Assembly: GCA_017435615.1 (NCBI GenBank)
Contig: JAFSET010000048.1
Location: forward strand, 1 to 42,750
Direction: 5' to 3'
Source: Oscillospiraceae bacterium
Lineage (GTDB): Bacteria > Bacillota > Clostridia > Oscillospirales > Oscillospiraceae
DNA: 42,750 bases
Under the pieces are notes generated by a model that was not told the origin of the DNA, ran no database searches, and was given only the letters and a program-made list of their open reading frames with translations. Both the position numbers and the translations under genes were made by a program. Shown one piece after another: positions 1-8,483 of the stretch. The number at the start of each line of letters is the position of its first letter. Within the stretch, counting starts at the first letter, position 1.

Positions 1-1
1 C

Positions 2-1861
2 GGCTCCGGCACCATTTCCACCGGTGCGGCCCTCTATAAGAAGGTCAACAACAAGAAGGGCATCGTTGTCTGCAATGTTGGCGACGCTTCCATGGCCCGT
101 GGCCCCGTGTGGGAAGCGCTGAACTTCTCTGCCATGGATCAGTACAAGACCCTTTGGGAAAGCCACAATGACGGCATGCCCATTCTGTACAACATTTTCA
201 ACAACTCCTACGGCATGGGTGACCAGACCCGTGGCGAGACCATGGGCCAGGGCTGCATGAGCCGGATCGCCTCCGGTGTCAGCCCCACCCAGTTCCACGC
301 CGAGACCATCGACGGCTACAATCCTCTGGCTGTGATCGACGCTATGGAGCGCAAGCTGGAGCTGCTGCGGAACGGTCAGGGCCCCGTGATGCTGGAAACC
401 ATTACCTACCGGTTCTCCGGCCACTCTGTCTCCGATCAGAACGCCTACCGTACTAAGGAAGAGATCGACACCTGGAAGGAAGTGGACCCCATTACCACTT
501 ATCCTGCCAGCCTGATCGAAGCCGGCGTCATCACTCAGGAGGAAGTGGATGCCATCCTGGCGGAGACCACCGCCCGTATGACCATGATCTGCAAGGCTGC
601 TGCCGATCCTGAGATCAGCCCCTACTGTGATTTCAAGGCTGATCCTGCCGTTGTGGAGCGCCTGATGTTCTCCAACCAGAGAGTGGAGAAGTTTGACGAC
701 CGTGAGCCTGAGGTTTCCTGCCCCAAGGAAGAGGCTGAGGGCTACAAGAAGATCAAGAGCAAGGAGCGCAGCCCCATTGGCGCAGACGGCAAGCCTGTGT
801 CCAAGATGAAGCTGTACAACCTGCGTGACGGCCTGTCTGAGGTTATTTATGACCGGTTCTATGAGGATCCCACCCTGATCGCCTACGGCGAAGACTGCCG
901 TGACTGGGGCGGAGCCTTTGCTGTGTACCGTGGTATGATGGACGCACTGCCTCACTGCCGTCTGTTCAACTCTCCCTTGGCTGAGGGCTCCATTGTGGGT
1001 ACCGCTGTCGGTTACGCTCTGTCCGGCGGCCGTGCACTGGTGGAATTGATGTATGCTGACTTTATCGGCTGTGCCGGTGACGAAATCTTCAATCAGATGT
1101 CCAAGTGGCAGGCCATGTCTGCCGGCATTTTGAAGATGCCCCTGGTACTGCGTGTGTCTGTTGGCTCCAAGTACGGCGCACAGCACTCTCAGGACTGGAC
1201 AGCTCTGTGTGCTCATATCCCCGGCCTGAAGGTTTGCTTCCCTGCAACGCCTTGGGAGGCTAAGGGCCTGATGGAAACCGCCCTGATGGGCACCGACCCT
1301 GTGGTGTTCTTCGAGAGCCAGCGTATTTATGACGTGGGCGAGCAGTTCCACGAGGGTGGCGTTCCTGCTGAGCGCTATGAGATCACTATCGGTGATACCA
1401 ACAAGGTTCGTGACGGTAAGGATGTTACCATTTTGACCATTGGCGCTGCACTGTACCGTGCAATCGACGCTGCCAAGACTCTGTCCGAGAAGTACGGCAT
1501 GGAGGCCGATGTGATCAACATTCACTCCCTGGTGCCTCTGGACTACACCAAGATCTTCGAGTCTGTTCGCAAGACCGGAAAGGTGATCTTGGTCTCCGAT
1601 GCCTGTGCCCGTGGCTCCTACATGAACGATGTGGCACGGAACATCACCGAGCAGTGCTTCGACGATCTGGATGCACCTCCCGTTGTGGTTGGCGCCCGGA
1701 ACTGGATCACACCTCCCTTCGAGTTTGATGAGTTCTTCTTCCCCCAGGCAAGCTGGATTTTGGATGCCATCAACGAGAAGCTGGTGCCTCTGGCAGGCTA
1801 CGAAGCCGGAAGCTCCTGCGACGAAGCAGAGACCATTCGTCGTTCCAAGGAAGGCGTGTAA
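2..1861 (+). CDS. Fused E1 alpha/beta 2-oxoacid dehydrogenase (5' end missing)
   Basis: Thiamine-diphosphate-dependent E1 component of a 2-oxoacid dehydrogenase complex (pyruvate, acetoin or branched-chain type), which decarboxylates the 2-oxoacid and passes the acyl group to the E2 lipoyl domain. The reading frame is open to the left edge, so the start is outside the window; 619 residues are visible. The alpha part carries the ThDP/Mg motif GDASMARG followed by NIFNNSYGMGDQ. From about window position 810 a beta part begins (LYNLRDGLSEV, YGEDCRDWGGAF, FNSPLAEGSIVGTAVGYAL) and runs to a transketolase C-terminal domain (ILTIGAALYRAIDAA, LVSDACARGSYMNDVA). Alpha and beta are usually separate proteins, so this is a fusion. 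Substrate cannot be fixed without the E2/E3 genes, which are not in the window. The MBL gene follows after 6 bases. Confidence 0.9.
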   Translation, partial: GSGTISTGAALYKKVNNKKGIVVCNVGDASMARGPVWEALNFSAMDQYKTLWESHNDGMPILYNIFNNSYGMGDQTRGETMGQGCMSRIASGVSPTQFHAETIDGYNPLAVIDAMERKLELLRNGQGPVMLETITYRFSGHSVSDQNAYRTKEEIDTWKEVDPITTYPASLIEAGVITQEEVDAILAETTARMTMICKAAADPEISPYCDFKADPAVVERLMFSNQRVEKFDDREPEVSCPKEEAEGYKKIKSKERSPIGADGKPVSKMKLYNLRDGLSEVIYDRFYEDPTLIAYGEDCRDWGGAFAVYRGMMDALPHCRLFNSPLAEGSIVGTAVGYALSGGRALVELMYADFIGCAGDEIFNQMSKWQAMSAGILKMPLVLRVSVGSKYGAQHSQDWTALCAHIPGLKVCFPATPWEAKGLMETALMGTDPVVFFESQRIYDVGEQFHEGGVPAERYEITIGDTNKVRDGKDVTILTIGAALYRAIDAAKTLSEKYGMEADVINIHSLVPLDYTKIFESVRKTGKVILVSDACARGSYMNDVARNITEQCFDDLDAPPVVVGARNWITPPFEFDEFFFPQASWILDAINEKLVPLAGYEAGSSCDEAETIRRSKEGV

Positions 1862-1867
1862 GCCTTT

Positions 1868-2512
1868 ATGGAACTGAAACGAACAGCCAATGCAGGTGTT
1901 TTGCTTCAGTTGGACGGAGTCCGTATCCTGTTGGACGGCGTATGCTCTGAGGTGAAGCCCTATTGTGCTACACCGCCTGCATTGCGTGATACGCTGTTGC
2001 AGGATCCGCCGGATGCGGTTGCCTTTACCCATACCCACCCGGATCATTACGACCGGCTGTTCGTCTGTGAATATTCCCAAAAGTCCGCAGGCCCTGTGTT
2101 AGGGCCTGCGGATGTTCCGAATAGCATAAAAGAGCCGGTAAGTATTGGAAACGTCCGTATCCTTTCGGTTTCGAGCCGTCACCTGGGCAAAACGGAGCCG
2201 ATCGAGCACCTGAGCTATATTCTGCAAGGCAGCAGAACGGTGTGGTTTATGGGGGACGCTGCTTGTGATGGCTGGCTGGAACGTCAGAATCTTCCAAAGC
2301 CGGATGTGCTGATCGCTCCCTACAGCTTTGCCATGGGCAGGGGATGGGAGATCACTAAGGCTTTAAAGCCCCATTTGGTGGTGCTTTTACATCTGCCTGA
2401 ACGGGGGAATGACCCCTATGGCCTGTGGGAGTCGGTTGAGAAAACGCTATCAGGTGCTGCCCAACCGGCAGTGCTGACGCCGGATATGGCCCAAAGCGTT
2501 TACCTGCGATAA
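1868..2512 (+). CDS. MBL-fold metal-dependent hydrolase
   Basis: A 214-residue protein of the metallo-beta-lactamase fold. The metal-binding signature HTHPDH lies at residues 55-60, with further likely ligands in SSRHLGK, FMGDAACD and LLHLPE, which is the usual order for this fold. It is short and has no added domain, so it resembles the UlaG/YtkL-type stand-alone hydrolases; the substrate is unknown. The ATG is 6 bases after the E1 stop, and an AAGG-type ribosome binding site sits within the E1 3' end, so the two are probably co-transcribed. There is no sequence sign that it takes part in 2-oxoacid metabolism. Confidence 0.82.
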   Translation: MELKRTANAGVLLQLDGVRILLDGVCSEVKPYCATPPALRDTLLQDPPDAVAFTHTHPDHYDRLFVCEYSQKSAGPVLGPADVPNSIKEPVSIGNVRILSVSSRHLGKTEPIEHLSYILQGSRTVWFMGDAACDGWLERQNLPKPDVLIAPYSFAMGRGWEITKALKPHLVVLLHLPERGNDPYGLWESVEKTLSGAAQPAVLTPDMAQSVYLR

Positions 2513-2529
2513 ATGTCAGGTTGTTACAG

Positions 2530-2558
2530 TTGACAAACGACCTGCCGAGTGATAAAAT
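2530..2558 (+). promoter_or_regulatory. Promoter of nagB
   Basis: Perfect -35 box TTGACA at 2530-2535, 17-base spacer, -10 box TAAAAT at 2553-2558. The ribosome binding site TAGGAGGA follows just before the nagB ATG. No cre-like or NagR-like operator could be identified with confidence. Confidence 0.75.
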
Positions 2559-2589
2559 TCTGATGCAATCTTTTTAGGAGGAATAAGTT

Positions 2590-3321
2590 ATGATTCATAC
2601 AAGAGTAATCGTTGTTAAGAACCCTGACGAGATGGGTGTCAAGGCCGCTGACCAGTTCGAGGCCCTGATCCAGAGCAAGCCTGCCTGCGTGATCGGCTTG
2701 GCTACCGGCTCCACACCCGTCCCCCTGTATAAGGAACTGATCAGCCGTGAAAAGGCTGGCAAGATCGACTTCTCCCGTGTCCGTTCTGCCAATTTGGATG
2801 AGTATAAGGGCCTGGCACCGGATCATCCTCAGAGCTACCGGAAGTTTATGCAGGAGAATTTGTTTGACCACATTTCCATCAAGCCGGAGAACACCATCGT
2901 TCCTGACGGCCTGGCTGAGGATGTGGAGGCTATGTGCGCTGCTTATGAAGAGAAGATCGAAGCATGGGGCGGCGTGGACCTGCAGCTTTTGGGCATCGGC
3001 CACGATGGCCACATCGGCTTCAACGAGCCTGAGGATCATTTCCCCACAATGACCCACGAGGTCAAGCTCACCGACATGACCATTGATGCCAATAAGCGCT
3101 TCTTTGAGTCTATCGACGATGTGCCCAAGTACGCCATTTCTATGGGCATTGGCACCATTATGGCTGCCAAGCAGATCGTGATGGTCGTCACCGGCGCCGA
3201 TAAGAAGGATATTCTGCATAAGACCTTCTGGGGTCCTGTCACACCGGAGGTTCCTGCATCCATTCTGCAGTTCCATCCCAATGTGACCCTGATTTGCGAC
3301 GAAGCCGCATACCCCCTGTAA
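2590..3321 (+). CDS. nagB: Glucosamine-6-phosphate deaminase
   Basis: Converts glucosamine 6-phosphate to fructose 6-phosphate and ammonia, the last step of amino-sugar use. At 243 residues it has the standard length. Family motifs are complete: phosphate-binding GLATGSTP near residue 37, NLDEYKGL near residue 69, and GIGHDGHIGFNEP near residue 136 holding the catalytic His. It lacks the C-terminal allosteric extension of the E. coli enzyme, as expected for Gram-positive NagB. It has its own promoter and a strong ribosome binding site. No nagA is next to it; a palindromic hairpin at 3404 probably terminates it. Confidence 0.96.
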   Translation: MIHTRVIVVKNPDEMGVKAADQFEALIQSKPACVIGLATGSTPVPLYKELISREKAGKIDFSRVRSANLDEYKGLAPDHPQSYRKFMQENLFDHISIKPENTIVPDGLAEDVEAMCAAYEEKIEAWGGVDLQLLGIGHDGHIGFNEPEDHFPTMTHEVKLTDMTIDANKRFFESIDDVPKYAISMGIGTIMAAKQIVMVVTGADKKDILHKTFWGPVTPEVPASILQFHPNVTLICDEAAYPL

Positions 3322-3403
3322 TTCAAATATCTAAAGGGCTGTTTATTAAAGGGAAAATAACCAAGCTTATCCGTAGGGACACCCCTCCCGGGGTGTCCGG
3401 TAC

Positions 3404-3436
3404 AACAAAACCGGCACGAAAAGTGCCGGTTTTGTT
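3404..3436. terminator. Terminator hairpin after nagB
   Basis: A perfect 14-base stem (AACAAAACCGGCAC paired with its complement) with a GAAAA loop; the right arm ends in TTTTGTT. It is 82 bases after the nagB stop and is the first plausible intrinsic terminator. A near copy at 3621-3652 flanks the other side of the central repeat. Confidence 0.65.
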
Positions 3437-3440
3437 CGGA

Positions 3441-3620
3441 CTGTCGAAAAACCCTGTCATTGCGAGCCAGTGCTCACACTGGCGTGGCAATCCGTTTCTC
3501 AAAAGTTTATTTTATTTATTTTTTCAGGGAAAAACATATACTTTTAGGAACGGATTCCCACGTCGCTTCGCTCCTCGGAATGACACGCATTTTCGGAAAA
3601 GGTACTTTTTTGACACTCTG
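3441..3620. repeat. MITE-like 180-base intergenic repeat, copy 1
   Basis: Non-coding element with inverted ends: the left end begins CTGTCGAAAAA and the right end is TTTTTTGACACTCTG. Inside, TGTCATTGCGAG near the left pairs imperfectly with CTCGGAATGACA near the right, and CGTGGCAATCCGTTTCTC with AACGGATTCCCACG. A second copy at 34537-34721 is nearly identical over the right 100 bases and the first 60. It has no ORF for a transposase, as in non-autonomous elements. Confidence 0.75.
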
Positions 3621-3652
3621 AACAAACCGGCACAAAAAGTGCCGGTTTTGTT
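3621..3652. repeat. Second copy of the ACCGGCAC hairpin
   Basis: A 32-base hairpin that differs from the one at 3404-3436 only by one missing A and a loop change. It directly abuts the right end of the 180-base element, so the hairpin is duplicated around it. Confidence 0.65.
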
Positions 3653-3848
3653 GTCTATTTTTCTCGTATTAGCGGACACCGCAGGAGCGGTGTCCCTACA
3701 AAAATATTTTGAGACAGCCCCTTCAATTTTTGTATGCTCATTTGGGAGACGATTATATGAGGTTTTTGTAACAATGACACACTTGTGGATTTGTTAACTC
3801 TTTGGTGTCAACAAGTAGGGGATATGCTGTTGTTTTATTTCTCATTCG

Positions 3849-3876
3849 TTGACAGATGAGGAAAATATGGTACAAT
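3849..3876 (+). promoter_or_regulatory. Promoter of the first BspA-like gene
   Basis: TTGACA at 3849-3854, 16-base spacer, extended -10 TGG-TACAAT ending at 3876. It lies about 50 bases before the chosen start codon. Confidence 0.7.
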
Positions 3877-3928
3877 AATAGTATTATAATTTATTTTGGA
3901 AGCGTAACCCGTGAAAGGAGATCTGATT

Positions 3929-6900
3929 ATGTTGAAGAAGATGTCGAAAACCGCCGGGTTTATCACGGCCCTTGCTGTGGTTATCGTCCTGTGCATGCTT
4001 GTGCTGCCGAATTCCACCCAAGCTGCTACTGTGGATGACCTGACTTATGGTGTTGTAGACGGTGGAGTACGGATCACGGGGTGTTCGAAGGATGCTTCCG
4101 GCGAACTGATCATCCCGGATACCATCGACGGGTATCCTGTGACTGAAATTAGCTATTATGCGTTTGAAGATTGTGCTGGTTTGACTGCGGTAACGATCCC
4201 GGATGGTATGATCAATATTGGATTTCACGCATTTCGTAACTGTTCTAATTTAACCTCGGTGAGCATTCCGAACAGCGTGACCAGTATTGGATATGGGGCG
4301 TTCTATAGTTGCTCCAGCCTGACCTCGGTGGTGATCCCGGACAGTGTGACCAACCTTGCTATGGACTTATTCGCTTACTGCACTAGTCTAACTACAGTAA
4401 CGATCCCGGACAGTGTAACCGACATTGAATGTCAAGTGTTTGAACATTGTACAAGTTTGGCTTCTATAGAAATCCCATATGGCGTGACCTATATAGGAGA
4501 TCGTACATTTTCTGATTGCAAAAGTCTTTTATCGGTGATTCTGCCGGCCACGGTAACACGAGTTTATTATTGTGGTTTTGCAGGCTGTGAAAATTTAAAT
4601 TCGATTTTCATCCCAAACAGCTTGACTGAAATTGATGAAGCGGCCTTTTCGGGATGTTCACGGCTATCGTCTGTATATATTTCTGATATTTCTTCTTGGT
4701 GTAATATCGAATTTGCTGATTTAACTTCCAATCCAATGTATTTTGCTGACCGGCTGTGCCTGAATTATCAGGAGATTTCAGGAGATTTTACTGTCCCTGA
4801 TGGCGTGAAAACCATTCCGAGCGAAACGTTTAAGAACGCAAAAAAACTTACATCCATTTCTCTTCCAAGCACCCTGGAGACTATTGAAACGAAGGCATTT
4901 TCCAATTGTACCGAATTGAGAAATTTGGTTATTCCCGACAGTGTGATTGATATCCAGGATAAAGCATTTATTGGCTGTACATGGCTTAGCTCGGTGACCA
5001 TTGGAAACGGTGTAACCAACCTTGGTGATTATGTATTCTCTGACTGTACAAGACTTGCTTCGGTTACCCTCGGCAACAGTATAACAGACATTGGTGATTA
5101 TGCATTTTCCGGATGCACTCGGCTGACTTCTATTACCATTCCTAACAGCGTGACGAGTATTTCTTTAGGCTTGTTTGAAGATTGTACCGGCCTGACTTCT
5201 GTTACGCTTCCTGATAGTGTGACCGACATTGGTGGGAGTGCGTTCTTTAACTGTACGAGCTTGAAATCAATAACCATTCCTGACAGCGTAACCAGCATTG
5301 GAGGATTTTCATTTGCATATTGCCTGAGCCTTGATTCAATATTCATACCCAATAGCGTAACAAGTATTGGAGAAGGCGCGTTCTCCGAATGCGAGAATAT
5401 TAGAATCGCAACACTTCCTGATGGCGTTACAAGTATTGCTTATGCCACATTTGCTTCGTGCAGCAGTCTTTATGATGTGTCAATTCCGGACAGCGTGACC
5501 AGCATTGGCATGGATGCATTCTATTACTGTAAAAGCCTAAGCTCTGTGACAATTCCGGAAGGTGTAACTGAAATTGAACCCTACGCATTCAAGGGCTGTG
5601 CCAATCTAACATCCATAACGATCCCGGACAGTGTAACCAGCATTGATGGGGGCGCATTCTCTGATTGTACAAAGATAGCTTCACTGTCTATTGGAGAAAG
5701 CGTAACGAATATCGGATATTACGCATTTTCAAGATGTATAAACCTAACGTTCGTAACTATTCCCAATAGTGTAATCAACATTGAATATGGAGCATTTTCT
5801 GACTGTGATAGCCTGACATCTATTACCATTCCAGAAAATGTGACTAATATTGAATTCGGCGCATTTTCTGGTTGTGATAGTTTGACCGGGATATGGGTAA
5901 GTGATAATAATTCGAATTACAGCAACGATAAAAAAGGCGTGCTTTATAACAAAGACAAAACTGTGCTTGTTCAGGCCCCCGTTTCTGTTTGGGGGAACTA
6001 TATCATTCCTGATGGTGTGACCGCTATCGGACAGTTCGCGTTCGATGGCTGTTCAGACTTAACCTCGGTGGTTATTCCGGACAGCGTAACGGAAATTGGT
6101 TTTGCAGCCTTTAGTAATTGCAGTAAATTAACGACGGTGAATATTCCCAACGGTATGACCAGTATCAGCGTTGGTGCTTTTGACGGCTGCACAGGGCTGA
6201 AATCTGTCACGATTCCGGACAGTGTAACAGCCATTGACGAGTATGCATTCGCCTCGTGCTTCAACCTACAATTGGTGATGATTCCAGATAGTGTCACCAG
6301 TATTGAAGCTTTTGCTTTTAATGGTTGCAGACTGTCAGATGTGTGCTACACCGGAACGCAGGAGCAATGGAAGAAGATTCATATCGATTTTGCTAACGAC
6401 AATCTGTTGAATGCCACGCTGCATACTGGCTCAGCCGCAGTATATATTTCCGATCTTCCGGTTGAAAAACATGTTATGGCTGGATTTTCTGTAGAGCTTA
6501 CAGCCCCGGCTGTGGGATTGGGCCTGAAATATCAGTGGCAATACAGAGTATCCCCAAAGGGAAGCTGGAAGGCTGCCTCTGCTGCCGGTAATAAAACTGC
6601 GACATTGCAGCTTCCTGCGTCTGTAAGCCGAAACGGCTATCAGTATCGCTGTAAGGTTACGGATGAAAACGGAAAAACCAAGTACAGCAATGCCGTTACA
6701 CTCATTGTATTTGGTATCAAAACACATCCAAAAGATCAGTATATGCTTGCCGGTAAAACAGCCCAATTTACAGTTGACGCAACCGGAAAAACGGTGTCAT
6801 TCCAATGGCAGTACAGAACTTCCCCTACAGGAAACTGGAAAACGGCATCTGCCCCCGGAAATAAAACCGCTACATTGCGCGTGCCAGCCACGGCATCACG

Positions 6901-7543
6901 GAATGGGTATCAGTACCGCTGTTTGATCACGGAACGATCTGACGGTAGCATGTGGGTCTCCGACGTTGCAACGCTGAAGATCGTGACACTGAAAGTCACC
7001 ACACAACCTGCAAACAAGTATCTGCCTGCCGGGAATACTGCGAAGTTTACTGTCAAAGCCAGTGGTACGGGGCTTGCCTACCAGTGGCAGTACCGTACTT
7101 CTTCCAAGGGAAGCTGGAAAAACGCATCTGCTACGGGCAACAAGACGGCTACATTGAGCGTTCCTGTTACTGCCGCAAGAAACGGCTACCAGTATCGCTG
7201 CAAGATCACCGACAAGTACGGCAACGTGATCTATTCTAATGCCGCTACCTTGAAGATTGTGACTTTGAAGATCACCACCCAGCCGTCCTCTGTGACACTG
7301 GCCAAGGGTAAGACAGCCACCTTCAAAGTGGTCGCCAATGGAACAGGCCTTACTTATCAGTGGCAGTACCGTACTTCTGCCAAGGGTGCTTGGAAGAAAG
7401 TCACAGCCACAGGCAATAAGACCGCTACTTTAAAAGTACCGGTCACTGCCGCAAGAAACGGCTACCAATACCGCTGTGTTATCACAGACAAATACGGCAA
7501 TACGATCTACTCCAATGCCGCAACCCTGAAAGTGAAAAAGTAA
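3929..7543 (+). CDS. Secreted BspA-like LRR protein with four Ig-like modules
   Basis: A 1204-residue exported protein, probably for adhesion or ligand binding. The ATG at 3929 is preferred to an upstream in-frame GTG at 3911 because AAAGGAGA at 3914-3921 precedes it correctly. Residues 1-32 are a signal peptide (MLKKMSK, hydrophobic core, STQAAT). Then come about 28 copies of the 23-residue BspA-type LRR_5 repeat (pattern xxLTSVTIPDSVTSIGxxAFxxC), broken by two irregular inserts. The C-terminus holds four Ig-like repeats of about 90 residues, each with YQWQYRTS, GNKTATL and NGYQYRC. No LPXTG, SLH or choline-binding anchor is visible, so it is released or held by the Ig modules. Related DNA remains at 30661-30849. 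Confidence 0.92.
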   Translation: MLKKMSKTAGFITALAVVIVLCMLVLPNSTQAATVDDLTYGVVDGGVRITGCSKDASGELIIPDTIDGYPVTEISYYAFEDCAGLTAVTIPDGMINIGFHAFRNCSNLTSVSIPNSVTSIGYGAFYSCSSLTSVVIPDSVTNLAMDLFAYCTSLTTVTIPDSVTDIECQVFEHCTSLASIEIPYGVTYIGDRTFSDCKSLLSVILPATVTRVYYCGFAGCENLNSIFIPNSLTEIDEAAFSGCSRLSSVYISDISSWCNIEFADLTSNPMYFADRLCLNYQEISGDFTVPDGVKTIPSETFKNAKKLTSISLPSTLETIETKAFSNCTELRNLVIPDSVIDIQDKAFIGCTWLSSVTIGNGVTNLGDYVFSDCTRLASVTLGNSITDIGDYAFSGCTRLTSITIPNSVTSISLGLFEDCTGLTSVTLPDSVTDIGGSAFFNCTSLKSITIPDSVTSIGGFSFAYCLSLDSIFIPNSVTSIGEGAFSECENIRIATLPDGVTSIAYATFASCSSLYDVSIPDSVTSIGMDAFYYCKSLSSVTIPEGVTEIEPYAFKGCANLTSITIPDSVTSIDGGAFSDCTKIASLSIGESVTNIGYYAFSRCINLTFVTIPNSVINIEYGAFSDCDSLTSITIPENVTNIEFGAFSGCDSLTGIWVSDNNSNYSNDKKGVLYNKDKTVLVQAPVSVWGNYIIPDGVTAIGQFAFDGCSDLTSVVIPDSVTEIGFAAFSNCSKLTTVNIPNGMTSISVGAFDGCTGLKSVTIPDSVTAIDEYAFASCFNLQLVMIPDSVTSIEAFAFNGCRLSDVCYTGTQEQWKKIHIDFANDNLLNATLHTGSAAVYISDLPVEKHVMAGFSVELTAPAVGLGLKYQWQYRVSPKGSWKAASAAGNKTATLQLPASVSRNGYQYRCKVTDENGKTKYSNAVTLIVFGIKTHPKDQYMLAGKTAQFTVDATGKTVSFQWQYRTSPTGNWKTASAPGNKTATLRVPATASRNGYQYRCLITERSDGSMWVSDVATLKIVTLKVTTQPANKYLPAGNTAKFTVKASGTGLAYQWQYRTSSKGSWKNASATGNKTATLSVPVTAARNGYQYRCKITDKYGNVIYSNAATLKIVTLKITTQPSSVTLAKGKTATFKVVANGTGLTYQWQYRTSAKGAWKKVTATGNKTATLKVPVTAARNGYQYRCVITDKYGNTIYSNAATLKVKK

Positions 7544-7550
7544 TGTGCGT

Positions 7551-7587
7551 AATTCCGGGATGGCTTAACTTGAAGCTGTCCCGGATT
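7551..7587 (+). terminator. Terminator of the first BspA-like gene
   Basis: Hairpin beginning AATTCCGGGA, 7 bases after the stop codon, with the right arm ending TCCCGGATT. The same stem recurs at 7687-7724 and, as a perfect version, at 30854-30883 after the Ig-domain remnant. Confidence 0.65.
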
Positions 7588-7591
7588 TGCT

Positions 7592-7673
7592 TGTAGGGAC
7601 ACCGCTCCGCGGTGTCCGTATAACTTGACCCTGCTGCACCATCGGCGGACACCCGGGGACGGGTGTCCCTACA
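7592..7673. repeat. 82-base element with GTAGGGACACC inverted ends
   Basis: Two small palindromes in opposite orientation: TGTAGGGACACC...GGTGTCC at 7592-7618 and CGGACACC...GGTGTCCCTACA at 7646-7673, separated by 27 unrelated bases. The ends are inverted repeats of each other. It lies between two related terminator hairpins at the junction of convergent genes. The outer layer of 3373-3700 has the same ends. Confidence 0.7.
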
Positions 7674-7686
7674 CATATATACGTAA

Positions 7687-7724
7687 AAATTCCGGGATAG
7701 CGTAATTTACGCCATCCCGGATTT
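7687..7724. terminator. Terminator hairpin after the cytidylate-kinase-like gene
   Basis: Stem built from AAATTCCGGGAT and its complement with a short AATTT-type loop, just beyond the stop of the minus-strand gene at 7734. It is closely related in sequence to the hairpin at 7551-7587, which serves the opposite gene. Confidence 0.6.
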
Positions 7725-7733
7725 ATCTATGTT

Positions 7734-8339
7734 TTATTTGCCCTGTGCCATCTTGATGATGATATCGGCACATTCGTCCAGGCCCACGGTGCTGCTGTTC
7801 AGGCACACATCGTAGTTCTGAGCGGTGCCCCATGTACGGCCGGTGTAGTGCTGGTAGTTGACGCGGCGGCGCTTATCCTTTTCCTGCAAACGGGCCTCAG
7901 GGCTTTTCTCCGATTCGCCGTAGAGTCGTACGATCCGATCTGCCCGGAAGTCCATATCCGCATGAATAAACACATGCAGGCAGTCTTTACGGTCCTTGAG
8001 GATATAGTCAGCGTTACGGCCAACGATCACACAGGGGCCTTTGTCCGCAAGCTGCAGGATCACATTGCACTGGATGTTCCAAAGGAAATCCGCAGTGGAC
8101 AAACCGTTCATAACCCCGGGAACACCCTGGTGGGCAAAGGCGTAGGAGAAAAAGCTTTTTCCGGGAGAGTGCTCTCCGTGCTCCTCCACATACTGCGGGG
8201 CAAAACCGGATTCCATTGCGATCTGGTCTACCAGCTCCTTGTCATAAAAAGGAATTCCCAATTCTTCCGCAACTTTTCGGCCGATGCTGCGGCCGCCGCT
8301 GCCGAATTCACGGCTGATGGTGATGATGTTCTTTTCCAT
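7734..8339 (-). CDS. Cytidylate-kinase-like family protein
   Basis: A 201-residue P-loop protein of the Cytidylate_kin2 type. The nucleotide-binding loop REFGSGGRSIG is at residues 9-19, followed by VAEELGIPFYDKELV, and later GRNADYILK, HVFIHAD and RVNYQHYTGRTWG. The ATG at 8339 is chosen over an upstream in-frame start because GGGAGGA lies 6 bases before it. These proteins are widespread in gut Clostridia; a true CMP kinase role is unproven because the classical cmk is usually elsewhere and longer. The gene is monocistronic, with its own consensus promoter and terminator, divergent from tex. Confidence 0.85.
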   Translation of the reverse strand: MEKNIITISREFGSGGRSIGRKVAEELGIPFYDKELVDQIAMESGFAPQYVEEHGEHSPGKSFFSYAFAHQGVPGVMNGLSTADFLWNIQCNVILQLADKGPCVIVGRNADYILKDRKDCLHVFIHADMDFRADRIVRLYGESEKSPEARLQEKDKRRRVNYQHYTGRTWGTAQNYDVCLNSSTVGLDECADIIIKMAQGK

Positions 8340-8367
8340 ACACAGTCCTCCCGTGGCTTTTTTCTTT

Positions 8368-8396
8368 ATTATAACTGCATACAGGTCAATTGTCAA
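8368..8396 (-). promoter_or_regulatory. Consensus promoter of the cytidylate-kinase-like gene
   Basis: Reading the minus strand: TTGACA (8396-8391), 17-base spacer, TATAAT (8373-8368). It is a perfect sigma-A match, 29 bases upstream of the chosen start. Confidence 0.85.
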
Positions 8397-8421
8397 AGGT
8401 AAAAAAACAAAGTAAAAGCCA

Positions 8422-8450
8422 TTGTTTTATCAGGTAAAATATGGTATAAT
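8422..8450 (+). promoter_or_regulatory. Promoter of tex
   Basis: TTGTTT at 8422-8427, 17-base spacer, extended -10 TGG-TATAAT at 8442-8450. It is back to back with the promoter of the divergent gene. Confidence 0.75.
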
Positions 8451-8483
8451 ACTTAAATGAAATCATAGCAAAGAGGTGCCTTT

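Larger units (their letters stand above)
3373..3700. repeat. Nested palindromic intergenic element cluster
   Basis: The 3' intergenic region of nagB is symmetric. The outer layer is a palindrome beginning GTAGGGACACC at 3373-3400 and its inverted partner ending GGTGTCCCTAC at 3673-3700. The next layer is a pair of nearly identical hairpins at 3404-3436 and 3621-3652. In the centre is a 180-base element at 3441-3620. The outer pair matches the ends of the compact element at 7592-7673, so it looks like one short element opened by insertion of the others. No protein-coding content is credible here. Confidence 0.75.

Noticed and set aside
3294-3797. A 167-codon plus-strand frame after nagB
   Set aside because: It runs through nagB's end and three layers of palindromic repeats; no ribosome binding site, and the same peptide pieces appear at the other repeat copy.
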